From NCBI GenBank assembly GCA_947460235.1, contig CANHGK010000027.1:1-32196 (forward strand): a DNA stretch of 32,196 nt, given 5' to 3'. The notes below the pieces were generated by a model. That model searched no databases. It saw only the letters and a list, made by a program, of their open reading frames with translations, and was not told the DNA's origin. Origin of the DNA: Paenibacillaceae bacterium. Its GTDB lineage: Bacteria > Bacillota > Bacilli > Paenibacillales > CANHGK01. This document shows, piece after piece, positions 6,871-16,086 of the stretch. Each line of letters begins with the position of its first letter. Positions within the stretch are counted from its first letter, which is position 1. The position numbers were made by a program, and so were the translations under genes.

Positions 6871-7889
6871 ACCCCGACCAAAACTGATGCACTTGTGACA
6901 AAGCTATAATTGCTTGATGCGTCTAGTGCCAAAGTCCCGTTCCAAGTAATCGTATCAAATTGAGAGTTATATATCCCGAGCGGCGGCAAATCTCCATTCA
7001 CCAAAAACGAACCTAATGACGCCGTAACATTTCCTTGAAAGAAACAATTGGTTACGTTGGCGTATACCGCAACATTGATGCTTCCACTTAAACGACTGTC
7101 AACCAAACGCTGAATTCTGATGGATGCTTTATTCATCACCCGAATTCGCGAATGATAAATATACGTATTTGTTATCCCAGTGTGCGCCGGCACTGCAAGC
7201 GGATCATTGATGATACTTCCCAATACACTCGCATTTAAAAGTTGAAATTCGATCGTTGTACTCCCATCAATCGGATCCGTATTTTGAAAAATGATATTTC
7301 CGCTGATGGTTGCGCCGTCTGTGTAATTGGTGTGTGTACTAGCTGATGTTCCATTGTCCAACGTGCCAATCACGGTAACTGATCTGGCTCTTACGAGATA
7401 TGCATTTTCAATTGATGGGTTGGTTTGAATCGTAATGTTTCTCGGAATGGTGGATACAAAATCCGAAAGTATTGCATTCCCTAATGTCCACGGACCTAAT
7501 CCAAGCAATTGAACGTTTCTTGCCGGCGGAATGATCACATCCTCATCAAATGCTGAATTCGCAGCAATGAGTATCACTAACCGGGCTTTTGTTCCCAGCG
7601 TATTCGCGAAAGCACTTGAGGTCGCTGCAGTGATCGCCGCTTGTAAGGATTGATACGGATCAGACGGCGAACCATCACCTGGTCCAGGTGCACTCGAATC
7701 CGCCCAAATGACCGTCTGATCTCCCCAAACAAAAGTACTCGACCCTGCCGGACCACGCGGACCCTCGGGACCAACTGGACCTTGAGGACCTTCTGGACCA
7801 CGCGGACCCTCGACATTCACTCGAGGATTCATGCTCGCACCACAAAAGCATCCATAACCCATCGAATTGCCACCACAACAGCAGTCCAT
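6843..7889 (-). CDS. Collagen-like (Gly-X-Y) protein with beta-rich C-terminal domain, probable spore-surface protein
   Basis: The 348-residue product opens with a cysteine-rich head (MDCCCGGNSMGYGCFCG), then seven Gly-Pro-X triplets (about residues 29-50: GPRGPEGPQGPVG and on), then a ~290-residue Ser/Thr/Asn-rich region full of short beta-strand patterns (NIIFQN, VTVIG, SRIRVMNKASIRI) that suggests a beta-helix or trimeric beta-domain. This resembles BclA-type exosporium and other collagen-like surface proteins, which trimerise. There is no classical signal peptide, consistent with assembly on a spore in the mother cell. The ATG at 7889 is preferred because AAGGGG lies 9 nt before it; the longer in-frame TTG start has no spacing. 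A sigma-K-like -10 (CATATTCTA, minus strand 7967-7959) lies upstream, but its -35 spacing is poor. Confidence 0.8.
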   Translation of the reverse strand: MDCCCGGNSMGYGCFCGASMNPRVNVEGPRGPEGPQGPVGPEGPRGPAGSSTFVWGDQTVIWADSSAPGPGDGSPSDPYQSLQAAITAATSSAFANTLGTKARLVILIAANSAFDEDVIIPPARNVQLLGLGPWTLGNAILSDFVSTIPRNITIQTNPSIENAYLVRARSVTVIGTLDNGTSASTHTNYTDGATISGNIIFQNTDPIDGSTTIEFQLLNASVLGSIINDPLAVPAHTGITNTYIYHSRIRVMNKASIRIQRLVDSRLSGSINVAVYANVTNCFFQGNVTASLGSFLVNGDLPPLGIYNSQFDTITWNGTLALDASSNYSFVTSASVLVGVKTILNSLV

Positions 7890-7936
7890 TTCACTCAACC
7901 CCTTTTTGAAAAGTTACATCCTACTCATTGAAATGC

Positions 7937-7964
7937 TTGCATTTATCTGCGACTATTATAGAAT
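7937..7964 (+). promoter_or_regulatory. Candidate sigma-A promoter of the alpha-glucosidase gene
   Basis: TTGCAT (7937-7942), a 16-bp spacer and TAGAAT (7959-7964), 38 bp before the ATG at 8002. It overlaps the upstream region of the divergent collagen-like gene. Confidence 0.45.
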
Positions 7965-8001
7965 ATGAACAATGTTAACTTGTGCCGTGGGAGGCTCTCG
8001 A

Positions 8002-9687
8002 ATGAATAAGGTATGGTGGAAAGAAGTCGTTGCCTATCAGATATATCCGCGTAGTTTTATGGATTCCAACGGTGATGGCATCGGCGATTTGCAAGGGATG
8101 ATCTCAAGATTGGATTATGTGAAGGACCTCGGCATCGACGTGATCTGGATTTGTCCGATGTACAAATCGCCGAACGATGATAATGGTTACGATATTAGCG
8201 ATTACCAAGACATTATGGATGAATTCGGTACAATGGAAGATTTCAATCAACTTTTGGAAGAAGTTCACCGCCGCGGCATGAAATTGATCATTGACCTCGT
8301 CGTGAATCACACGAGCGATGAGCATCCTTGGTTTGTCGAATCGCGTAGTTCCAAGGACAATCCGAAGCGCGACTGGTACATTTGGCGCGATGCGAAACCG
8401 ACGAACGCACTGAAAAGCACGAATGATCCGAACAACTGGGAAAGTATTTTTGGCGGTTCCGCGTGGGAATTCGACGAGGCAACTGGCCAATATTATATGC
8501 ATCTCTTTTCACGCAAACAGCCCGATTTGAACTGGGAGAACACCGAAGTTCGCGGCGCGATTTACGATATGATCAACTGGTGGCTAGGCCGTGGCATCGA
8601 TGGCTTCCGCGTTGACGCGATCACACACATTAAGAAAGAACCTGGATTGAAAGACATGCCGAATCCGAAGGGCTTAACGCATGTTCCTGCCTATCCTAAA
8701 ATCATGAACATTCCTGGAATTATGGATATGATCTCCGACATCGACAAGCATACGTTCTCCAACTATCCGATCATGACCGTTGGCGAAGCGAGCGGCGTCT
8801 ATGCACATAATTCACATGAATGGGTTGGCGATGAACTCGGCAAATTCGATATGATTTTCCAGTTCGAATTCAAGACATTGTGGACGCAAGATCTCGATCT
8901 GACGCTCGATGTGAAAGGATATAAACGCATTTTGTCCAAATGGCAAAAAGCGCTCGAAACCAAGGGTTGGATTGCACTTTTCATCGAGAATCATGATATG
9001 ACTCGCGTCGTTTCCTCATGGGGGAATGACAAAGAATATCGCCGCGAAAGCGCAACTGCATTTGGTGCAATGTATTTCTTAATGCGCGGCACGCCGTTTA
9101 TTTATCAAGGTCAAGAAATCGGGATGACCAACGTTCAATACCCGAACATTGAAGATTACAACTGTGTTGCCACGAAGAATATGTACAACAATCGCCGTGA
9201 CCAAGGCATGTCGCACGAAGAAATTATGCCGTATGTATGGACGAATTGCCGTGATAGTTCACGTACGCCAATGCAGTGGGATGCAACACATAACGCAGGT
9301 TTCTCCGCAGGGAACCCGTGGCTCGGTATGAACGCGAATTACACCGAAATCAACGTTGCTCAGCAAACAAACGATCCGAACTCCATTTTGAATTTCTATA
9401 AAAAATTGATCGCACTTCGCAAATCGAATGCGCTTTTCTCATACGGAATTTATGATTTGATCCTGAAGTCGCACGCTCAAATTTATGCATATACACGTAC
9501 CTTGGACAACCAAGTTGCCGTGATCATCAGCAATTTGTCCGCGACGGAAGCGGCGTATCGCTATCCGAAGTTGAAATTGTCTTCTGAACACCTTGTACTA
9601 AACAATTATGACGTCGAACCGCACCAAAACGTTTCAACGATCCGTCTCAAACCATACGAAACGCGTGTATATCTAATGAATATGTAA
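8002..9687 (+). CDS. GH13 alpha-glucosidase (oligo-1,6-glucosidase / MalL family)
   Basis: The 561-residue cytoplasmic enzyme (no signal peptide) has the family length and N-terminus (WWKEVVAYQIYPRSFMDSNG). Catalytic residues are visible: nucleophile Asp205 in GFRVDAI, acid/base Glu262 in TVGEAS and Asp332 in FIENHD, plus the QPDLNWEN motif and RTPMQWD near the C-terminal region. It hydrolyses non-reducing-end glucose from short alpha-glucosides inside the cell. In this subfamily the residue after the nucleophile influences linkage preference: Val in oligo-1,6-glucosidases, while Ala (as here) has been linked with alpha-1,4 activity. Maltose-type substrates may therefore be preferred. GGGAGG 7 nt before the ATG at 8002 decides the start over an upstream in-frame TTG. 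No transporter or regulator gene adjoins it. Confidence 0.93.
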   Translation: MNKVWWKEVVAYQIYPRSFMDSNGDGIGDLQGMISRLDYVKDLGIDVIWICPMYKSPNDDNGYDISDYQDIMDEFGTMEDFNQLLEEVHRRGMKLIIDLVVNHTSDEHPWFVESRSSKDNPKRDWYIWRDAKPTNALKSTNDPNNWESIFGGSAWEFDEATGQYYMHLFSRKQPDLNWENTEVRGAIYDMINWWLGRGIDGFRVDAITHIKKEPGLKDMPNPKGLTHVPAYPKIMNIPGIMDMISDIDKHTFSNYPIMTVGEASGVYAHNSHEWVGDELGKFDMIFQFEFKTLWTQDLDLTLDVKGYKRILSKWQKALETKGWIALFIENHDMTRVVSSWGNDKEYRRESATAFGAMYFLMRGTPFIYQGQEIGMTNVQYPNIEDYNCVATKNMYNNRRDQGMSHEEIMPYVWTNCRDSSRTPMQWDATHNAGFSAGNPWLGMNANYTEINVAQQTNDPNSILNFYKKLIALRKSNALFSYGIYDLILKSHAQIYAYTRTLDNQVAVIISNLSATEAAYRYPKLKLSSEHLVLNNYDVEPHQNVSTIRLKPYETRVYLMNM

Positions 9688-9690
9688 TAA

Positions 9691-9750
9691 AACAAGGCAT
9701 CTGTGTTTTCAATTCCTGTTGAGGGATTGAAAAATGACAGATGCCTTGTT
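9691..9750. terminator. Bidirectional terminator between alpha-glucosidase and DUF1801 gene
   Basis: AACAAGGCATCTGT (9691-9704) pairs with ACAGATGCCTTGTT (9737-9750), and the inner TTTTCAATTCC/GGGATTGAAAA extends the stem almost continuously. T-rich ends on both sides let it serve both convergent genes. Confidence 0.85.
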
Positions 9751-9752
9751 TG

Positions 9753-10124
9753 TTACGTTTGCTTTTTCTTTTTCATGTTCTTCTTTGCTTCTGCTTTCGC
9801 TGTCACCTCGATCACGCGAAATCTGACCATCTCGCGGATCAACTCCAGTGGCATCGGTTTATCCAGCGGAAATTGTACCGATCCCTTCGCCCATTTGAGA
9901 TGTGCAATTTGGTCATGAAATGCCCTAATCGCACTCGGTGACGGATAAAAACCAATATGTCTCGCATATGCCGCAAAATGCACCAAATTCTCGTGCAATG
10001 TAAACGTCGGCATCTGATAGCTCATCGTTTCTACTGCTTCAGGCGCTTCTGACCGGATGGTCATTCTGATTTCTTCCAAGATGATTTGAACGTCTGGTGG
10101 AAACTTCGCAATGTATTCATCCAT
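9753..10124 (-). CDS. DUF1801 / YdhG-like protein
   Basis: The 123-residue cytoplasmic protein has the DUF1801 pattern: MDEYIAKFPPDVQIILEEIR, then EAVETMSYQMPTF, a central HFAAYARHIGFYPSP, a stretch KGSVQFPLDKPMPLELI and a Lys-rich tail. The domain has a frataxin-like fold, and B. subtilis members have been proposed as iron chaperones, but the function of this one is not established. The start at 10124 lies 4 nt after the selO stop. A longer frame reaches into selO, but the family begins at MDEY. It is probably co-transcribed with selO, with weak ribosome-site sequence (CGGGA), suggesting translational coupling. A decayed second copy of part of this gene lies at 15906-15943. Confidence 0.8.
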   Translation of the reverse strand: MDEYIAKFPPDVQIILEEIRMTIRSEAPEAVETMSYQMPTFTLHENLVHFAAYARHIGFYPSPSAIRAFHDQIAHLKWAKGSVQFPLDKPMPLELIREMVRFRVIEVTAKAEAKKNMKKKKQT

Positions 10125-10128
10125 TGAA

Positions 10129-11595
10129 TCACGTCCCGCAATAAGTTTGATATGGCTGCTCACATGCAACAGGAACTACTGCGTATTCAGCCTGTTCCGG
10201 TGTATGCGCGTATGGATTTCCGAGCACCGCAAGTAGCTGCTCCAACACCGAGTAATCAGCATGTTTTACCGCTGCCTCAAGCGCCGCTTCCACCCGATGA
10301 TTCCGCGGAATAACCGCCGGATTACTCGAACACATGCATTCCCTTGAAGACTCCGCGCCTTCTGTTTGCCGTCCACGTCTCGCCTGCCATCGCTCGTGCC
10401 ACGCAACAAATGCTGCCGAAGAATACATTACCGAACCTTCGAATCGATCAAACGTCAGATCAAGAAATGTATTCGTAAAATCCGCATGGTGCGCCTGCAT
10501 GACGCTGAGCAGTTCTTCAAATAAGGCCCGATCTTCTTGTTCCTCATTAAAAATTCCTAGTTTTGAGCGCATCCCTGCGACCCACTGTTGGTAATATAAT
10601 TCGCTAAACTTCTCAATTTCTTCGCGTGCGATCGTGATCGACTGTTCTTCGTCCGAGTGGATCAGCGGCAATATACTTTCTGCCAAACGCGCCAAGTTCC
10701 ACGCGCCAATATACGGCTGATTGCAATACGCATAACGGCCTTTGGCATCAATCGAACTAAACACCGTTTCTGCATCATACGCATCCATAAATGCGCACGG
10801 GCCGTAATCAATCGTTTCTCCGCAAATCGACATATTGTCTGTATTCATTACGCCATGGATAAATCCAACCAACTGCCACTTTGCGATCAGCGACGCCTGC
10901 CTTTTCACAACTTCCCTGAGCAAAAGTAAATAGCGCTGTTCGTCCATGAGCGAGATCTCCGAAAAGTGTCTTTGAATGGTGTAATCTGCAAGCGCGCGAA
11001 CATCGTCCAACGCCCCAAATTGAGCGGCAAATTGAAACGTCCCGACGCGAAGATGACTACTTGCAATCCTTGTAAGGATCGCACCCGGTAATTCCGTTTC
11101 TCGGTACACTGGTTCTCCGGTCGTGACAACCGCCAAACTACGTGTGGTCGGAATGCCAAGTCCATGCATCGCTTCGCTGATGATGTATTCCCTCAGCATC
11201 GGACCGAGCGCAGCAAGTCCATCGCCGCGGCGCGAGTAAGGCGTTCTTCCAGATCCTTTGAACTGGATATCAAATCGCTCCCCTGTTGGTGTGATGTGTT
11301 CACCAAGCAGAAGCGCTCGTCCGTCACCTAACATATTAAAATGTCCGAATTGATGTCCTGCGTATGCTTGTGCAAGTGGCTGCGCACCATCAGGCACGAT
11401 ATTTCCGGAAAAAATAGCCGCACCTTCATCCGCGCCTAGCAGTTGCGGGTTTAACCCAAGTGATTTGGCAAGCACAGCATTAAAGACAACCTTCTTCGGC
11501 GCAATTACAGGTGATGGGTGCACAGCACTAAAGAACAAACTTGGTAACCTCGCGTAACTGTTATCGAATTGAAATTCAAGTGGTTGCTCTTGCAT
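10129..11595 (-). CDS. selO: Protein adenylyltransferase SelO (YdiU/UPF0061)
   Basis: The 488 residues match the full family length. SelO is a pseudokinase-fold enzyme that transfers AMP from ATP to protein Ser/Thr/Tyr and is linked to oxidative stress. Recognisable motifs are [20 protein letters not shown] (about 80-99), [14 protein letters not shown] (113-126, nucleotide site lysine and glycine loop), [13 protein letters not shown] (247-259) and [10 protein letters not shown] (262-271, DFG-like metal site). The C-terminus YQTYCGT keeps the cysteine that is selenocysteine in animal homologues. GTAGGAG lies 6 nt before the ATG. It is followed at 4 nt by the DUF1801 gene. A relic of a second selO copy (both gene ends) lies at 15953-16027. 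Confidence 0.93.
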   Translation of the reverse strand: MQEQPLEFQFDNSYARLPSLFFSAVHPSPVIAPKKVVFNAVLAKSLGLNPQLLGADEGAAIFSGNIVPDGAQPLAQAYAGHQFGHFNMLGDGRALLLGEHITPTGERFDIQFKGSGRTPYSRRGDGLAALGPMLREYIISEAMHGLGIPTTRSLAVVTTGEPVYRETELPGAILTRIASSHLRVGTFQFAAQFGALDDVRALADYTIQRHFSEISLMDEQRYLLLLREVVKRQASLIAKWQLVGFIHGVMNTDNMSICGETIDYGPCAFMDAYDAETVFSSIDAKGRYAYCNQPYIGAWNLARLAESILPLIHSDEEQSITIAREEIEKFSELYYQQWVAGMRSKLGIFNEEQEDRALFEELLSVMQAHHADFTNTFLDLTFDRFEGSVMYSSAAFVAWHERWQARRGRQTEGAESSRECMCSSNPAVIPRNHRVEAALEAAVKHADYSVLEQLLAVLGNPYAHTPEQAEYAVVPVACEQPYQTYCGT

Positions 11596-11623
11596 GTTAA
11601 ACTCCTACGTTGTGTGTCATTGT

Positions 11624-11724
11624 TTTCGATAAAACAAGCGATACTCCCTTAGTTTCAGCTCATCGTTTTGTTCATATAGGATAGAATTCCCAGCTTTAAT
11701 TCGCGTCAAATGCTTTTCGTAAAA
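11624..11724 (-). pseudogene. Internally deleted relic of the GH13 lipoprotein gene
   Basis: 11626-11675 matches 16163-16212 (the extreme 3' end of the intact amylase gene) with 6 mismatches in 50 by eye. 11680-11722 matches 16771-16813 (the middle of that gene) with 3 mismatches in 43. The two pieces are adjacent here but ~555 bp apart in the intact gene, so an internal deletion has occurred. Orientation is the same as the intact copy. It sits in the spacer between the ABC exporter operon and selO. Confidence 0.85.
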
Positions 11725-11727
11725 ATT

Positions 11728-13632
11728 CTACGATGCCTGCATTTGTTCAAATTGACTGTTATAAAGCGTCGCATAAAATCCGCCATCCGCTAACAATTGT
11801 TCATGTTTGCCTTGTTCTACGATATCTCCATCTTTCATCACCAAAATGACATCCGCATCACGAATTGTGGACAAGCGATGTGCAATGATAAAACTTGTGC
11901 GACCATGCATCAATTGATCCATCGCTTTTTGGATGAGTACCTCTGTGCGTGTATCTACGGAACTAGTTGCTTCATCAAGAATAAGAATTTTCGGATCAGC
12001 TAACATCGCGCGCGCGATTGTTAGCAATTGTTTTTGACCTTGTGACACATTGGTCACCTCTTCGTTTAATACCATACCATAGCCGTCAGGTAATGTTTTG
12101 ATAAAATGGTGTGCATGCGCCGCTTTCGCTACCTCAATCACTTCCTCATCCGTTGCCATCAAGTTGCCATAACGAATATTTTCCATGATCGTACCGTTAA
12201 ATAGCCACGTATCCTGCAACACCATCCCGAACAAGCTACGCAATTCATTCCGCGAAAAGTCTTTGATATCATGTCCATCGATCGAAATCTTACCTTGTTG
12301 CACATCGTAAAAACGCATCAATAGCTTCACAATTGTCGTTTTCCCTGCACCAGTTGGTCCGACAATCGCAACACGTTGACCCGGTTTCACGGCAACTGAA
12401 AAATTACGAATGATCGTTTTGTCTGAATTGTAGCCAAAATCGACATGCTCAAACGTGACTTGACCGGAAACATCGTCCGTAGATACAGGCTCCGCAACTT
12501 CTTCCACTTCTTCCGATTCATCCAAAAATTCAAATACTCGTTCTGCGGCAGCAGCCGTCGATTGAAGAATATTTGAGATTTGTGCGATTTGTGCAATGGG
12601 TTGTGTGAATTGGCGTACATATTGGATAAACGCGAGAATATCCCCAACTTCAATCGTTTTGCGAATGGCTAACCAACCGCCCAAAATCGATACGAGCACG
12701 TAACCAATGTTCCCAACAAAAAGCATAATCGGCATCATCATCCCAGACAAAAACTGTGATTTCCACGCCGAGTCATATAATGTACGGTTTAATCGATCAA
12801 ATTCGTTGACCGCTTTTTCTTCCCCGTTAAATGCTTTCATAATCACATGTCCGCCGTACATCTCTTCGACGTGACCATTCACATGTCCTAAATATTCTTG
12901 TTGATCCTTAAAGTATTTCTGTGATTTTTTGAAAACGAGCATGATCAAAATCATCGACAATGGCAAAATTAACACCGTGCCGAGTGTCATCACCCAACTA
13001 ATCGACAACATCATTATGAAGACACCGACAATCGTGACGACCGATGAAATGATTTGCGATAAACTTTGGTTGAGCGATTGATTCACGGTGTCCACGTCGT
13101 TGGTGACGCGAGACAATACTTCACCGTGCGATTTGGTATCGAAGTATTTTAACGGCAACCGGTTAATTTTTTCGGCAATATCTCTACGCATCCGATAAGA
13201 AACCTTTTGCGCAACGTCAGCCACGACAAAACCCTGTACCATCCCAAACAGCGTACTAATTAGATACAAACCGAGCAATAGCAAAGCCGTTCGGCCAATT
13301 GATGCAAAATCGATTCCGGCACCAGCGGTTCCAGATACTTTTGCCACGAGTCCTTCAAATATTTTAGTTGTCGCATTACCAAGAATTTTTGGACCGATAA
13401 TCGCGAATGCCGCACTTCCTACTGCAAACACCATCACGATGAGCAATGATGTTCGATACGGCGATAAATATCCAATCAATTGTTTCATCGTACCCTTAAA
13501 ATCTTTGGATTTCTCAACGGTACGCATCCCGCCCATCGGGCCACCCATACCGCCGCCCATCGGACCTCTACCCATTGGACCACCCACGCCTGAACGATTG
13601 TTATTCATTTGACTACGATGATTTGCATTCAT
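11728..13632 (-). CDS. ABC exporter half-transporter, catalytically competent subunit (YfiC/LmrD-like)
   Basis: The 634-residue fusion has six membrane helices (about 60-340) and a nucleotide-binding domain: Walker A GPTGAGKTT (425-433), Q-loop VLQDTW, signature NVSQGQ (528-533), Walker B ILILDE with catalytic Glu554 and switch His585 in AHRLST. The signature departs from LSGGQ (Gln for Gly), which fits the degenerate ATP site of a heterodimeric exporter. The first ~36 residues are an unusual Gly/Met-rich tail (GPMGRGPMGGGMGGPMGG). The ATG overlaps the stop of the partner gene (ATGA), so the two are coupled. Substrate unknown; the family includes multidrug and peptide exporters. No terminator is visible downstream. 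Confidence 0.92.
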   Translation of the reverse strand: MNANHRSQMNNNRSGVGGPMGRGPMGGGMGGPMGGMRTVEKSKDFKGTMKQLIGYLSPYRTSLLIVMVFAVGSAAFAIIGPKILGNATTKIFEGLVAKVSGTAGAGIDFASIGRTALLLLGLYLISTLFGMVQGFVVADVAQKVSYRMRRDIAEKINRLPLKYFDTKSHGEVLSRVTNDVDTVNQSLNQSLSQIISSVVTIVGVFIMMLSISWVMTLGTVLILPLSMILIMLVFKKSQKYFKDQQEYLGHVNGHVEEMYGGHVIMKAFNGEEKAVNEFDRLNRTLYDSAWKSQFLSGMMMPIMLFVGNIGYVLVSILGGWLAIRKTIEVGDILAFIQYVRQFTQPIAQIAQISNILQSTAAAAERVFEFLDESEEVEEVAEPVSTDDVSGQVTFEHVDFGYNSDKTIIRNFSVAVKPGQRVAIVGPTGAGKTTIVKLLMRFYDVQQGKISIDGHDIKDFSRNELRSLFGMVLQDTWLFNGTIMENIRYGNLMATDEEVIEVAKAAHAHHFIKTLPDGYGMVLNEEVTNVSQGQKQLLTIARAMLADPKILILDEATSSVDTRTEVLIQKAMDQLMHGRTSFIIAHRLSTIRDADVILVMKDGDIVEQGKHEQLLADGGFYATLYNSQFEQMQAS

Positions 13633-15809
13633 CCGGCAAGTTCCTCCTTGGAGAGCTGGGAATAGGCGATTTCTTGATAAACTTCACACGATTCTAGCAA
13701 CTGTTGATGTGTTCCGACCCCGGCAATTTTGCCTTCCTCCAACACAATAATTTGATCTGCTTGCATGATCGTACTGATCCGCTGCGCGACGAGTAAAATC
13801 GTACGTTGACCCATTTGCTCTTTCAATGCTTTACGAAGCGACGCATCGGTTTTGTAATCAAGTGCAGAGAAACTATCATCAAAAATATAGATTTGCGGCT
13901 GTTTAGCCAACGCTCTCGCAATCGAAAGGCGCTGTTTTTGTCCACCTGAGACATTCGTTCCACCTTGCGCGATCCCAGTCAAATATCCTTCAGGCATCGT
14001 TTGAATAAATTCTGATGCTTGTGCTGTATCTGCAAACTGCTGAAGTTGTTCCGCACTGATTTGATCAACGCCATAACCGATGTTACTTTCAATACTTCCA
14101 GTAAACAGTACTGCTTTTTGAGGCACATAGCCGATTTGTTGGCGGAGTTCATGTTGCGTTACACTGCGTATATCAATACCATCAATCGTAATTTTCCCAG
14201 CAGAGACGTCATAAAACCTTGGAATCAAGTTAATAAGCGTTGATTTTCCGCTGCCTGTACTTCCAATAAACGCAGTCGTTTGACCAGGTTTCGCGGTGAA
14301 TGAAATATCAGATAACGCATCTTCTTCCGCCCCATGGTGACGGAAATGAACGTGTTCAAAGCGGACTTCACCTTCCAACGTACCTTGAAATGATTGCGCA
14401 TGCGCTGCATCGAGTATCGTGTTTTCAACTTGTAACACTTCATTGATTCGATTCGCCGATACTGTTGCACGCGGCAACATGACGGAAACCATCGAAATCA
14501 TCAAAAACGCCATAATAATTTGCATCGAGTATTGAATAAATGCCATCAAATCACCAACTTGCATCGCACCTTGATCGACCTGATGTCCCCCAACCCAGAT
14601 GACCAATAAGGTCGTACCGTTCATGATCAACATCATTAGTGGCATCATCGTGGTCATCATTTTAGTAACGAACAAAGTCGTTTTGGTCAAATCGACATTT
14701 GCTTGATCAAACTTTTGTTCCTCAAAGCGCTGCGTACTAAAGGCGCGGATGACCGGAATTCCCGTCAATATTTCTCTCGTCACCAAGTTTAACCGATCTA
14801 CCAACTGCTGAATCATCTTGAATTTTGGAATTGCTACGCCAAACATCACCAAAACAAGTGATAAGATCGCCATTACCGCCACTGCAATTACCCATGACAT
14901 TGACGAATCGCCGCTATACACTTTGATGATCCCTCCAACCCCAAGGATTGGCGCGTAAAACACAATACGCAATACCATAATCATTAACAATTGAACTTGT
15001 TGAATATCGTTTGTGCTGCGAGTGATCAGTGATGCCGTCGAAAACCGATCAAATTCAGCATTCGAAAATCCCGTCACCTTGCGAAACACATGATTCCGCA
15101 AATCCTTCCCTAATCCAGCGCCGACTTTTGCCGACAAAAAGCCAACCACAACCGACGCTGACATGCCAATAAGTGCAATGAGCAACATCAATCCGCCCAT
15201 CTTCAAAATATATTGCGTTTGCTTCTGACGCATATCAATGCCAATCGCTTCGTATTCTTGATGTACACTGGCGATTGCCGCTTGTGTCATCATAGAAGCA
15301 GACAATCCATTAAATTTCTTCTCGATCTTTATTTTCATCGCTTCAATCATTTTTGGTTGCATTGCTGCCAATTGAATAAGGTTGATGCCAGTGTTACCCG
15401 ATTTTTCAATACCAGACACGATCAGCATCGGCTTTTCCATCAAATCGATCAGATCACCAGTTGAATCAGAAGTCAATTGATAGATTGGTTCCTTCGCCAA
15501 GATCGGATAGGATGCTACCGCCGTATCATACTCCCCCTTTGACAACTTGCTGCGATCGAGCAATTGATACGCTGCCTTAACTTTTGATTGCTCCGCTAAA
15601 CTCATAAAAATAAATAGTTGTTCCAACTTACTTTTACGGATCGCTTCGGGAATCGCTTGTTCGATGCCACCTTGCTGAATCCCGACGTTAACGATTTTCG
15701 ATGTATAATCTGGAAGCGCTAAATCACTCATCGCCTGCACGAATAATAACGCAATAATCGTAACCACCGAAATCAAAAATGGTTTAACATATTTTATCAA
15801 CTTAAACAC
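13629..15809 (-). CDS. ABC exporter half-transporter, degenerate-site subunit with extracellular insertion
   Basis: The 726-residue fusion has its first helix at about 10-30, then a ~160-residue charged region (about 45-200) before the second helix, which should form an extracellular domain absent from standard half-transporters. The remaining helices reach to about 445, then the ATPase domain: Walker A GSTGSGKST (516-524), signature NVSGGQ (619-624), Walker B IYIFDD with Asp645 in place of the catalytic Glu, and AQRIST with Gln676 in place of the switch His. Two catalytic losses here and an intact partner at 11728-13632 are the pattern of asymmetric heterodimers such as BmrCD and LmrCD. A GTG start is supported by a perfect AAAGGAGGT 9 nt upstream. 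Confidence 0.92.
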   Translation of the reverse strand: MFKLIKYVKPFLISVVTIIALLFVQAMSDLALPDYTSKIVNVGIQQGGIEQAIPEAIRKSKLEQLFIFMSLAEQSKVKAAYQLLDRSKLSKGEYDTAVASYPILAKEPIYQLTSDSTGDLIDLMEKPMLIVSGIEKSGNTGINLIQLAAMQPKMIEAMKIKIEKKFNGLSASMMTQAAIASVHQEYEAIGIDMRQKQTQYILKMGGLMLLIALIGMSASVVVGFLSAKVGAGLGKDLRNHVFRKVTGFSNAEFDRFSTASLITRSTNDIQQVQLLMIMVLRIVFYAPILGVGGIIKVYSGDSSMSWVIAVAVMAILSLVLVMFGVAIPKFKMIQQLVDRLNLVTREILTGIPVIRAFSTQRFEEQKFDQANVDLTKTTLFVTKMMTTMMPLMMLIMNGTTLLVIWVGGHQVDQGAMQVGDLMAFIQYSMQIIMAFLMISMVSVMLPRATVSANRINEVLQVENTILDAAHAQSFQGTLEGEVRFEHVHFRHHGAEEDALSDISFTAKPGQTTAFIGSTGSGKSTLINLIPRFYDVSAGKITIDGIDIRSVTQHELRQQIGYVPQKAVLFTGSIESNIGYGVDQISAEQLQQFADTAQASEFIQTMPEGYLTGIAQGGTNVSGGQKQRLSIARALAKQPQIYIFDDSFSALDYKTDASLRKALKEQMGQRTILLVAQRISTIMQADQIIVLEEGKIAGVGTHQQLLESCEVYQEIAYSQLSKEELAG

Positions 15810-15841
15810 GAATACCTAACCTCCTTTGGTTAACTGGGTTA

Positions 15842-15870
15842 ATTATATGTGATAACGATAGATGCGTAAA
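15842..15870 (-). promoter_or_regulatory. Candidate sigma-A promoter of the ABC exporter operon
   Basis: On the minus strand, TTTACG (15870-15865), a 17-bp spacer and a perfect TATAAT (15847-15842), 32 bp before the GTG start. Confidence 0.55.
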
Positions 15871-15905
15871 TATCACGTTCCTTTTAAATTTCCGTGCAAT
15901 ATAAA

Positions 15906-16027
15906 CGTTTCTCACGCTTGAAGCACTTCTGAACGGATGGTCAGCATGTGCTGGTGTATGCCCAATGGATTCCCGAAGCATTATAAAATAACTTTGGCAA
16001 CCTCGCGTATCTGTTATCGAATTGAAA
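15906..16027 (-). pseudogene. Collapsed relic of a second DUF1801-selO pair
   Basis: Three short pieces are collinear with the intact pair. 15906-15943 matches 10026-10063 inside the DUF1801 gene (7 mismatches in 38). 15953-15980 matches 10199-10225 near the 3' end of selO, with small indels. 15993-16027 matches 11540-11574 at the 5' end of selO (3 mismatches in 35). Everything between has been lost. Strand and order are the same as in the intact copy. Confidence 0.85.
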
Positions 16028-16086
16028 ACATACTTATCATTTATCTCGTACATGCTACGACAAGTGAACATAATGACGAACGATGC

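Noticed and set aside
7650-7931. Arg/Thr-rich plus-strand ORF
   Set aside because: It is the antisense of the Gly-Pro-X triplets and is low complexity for that reason.
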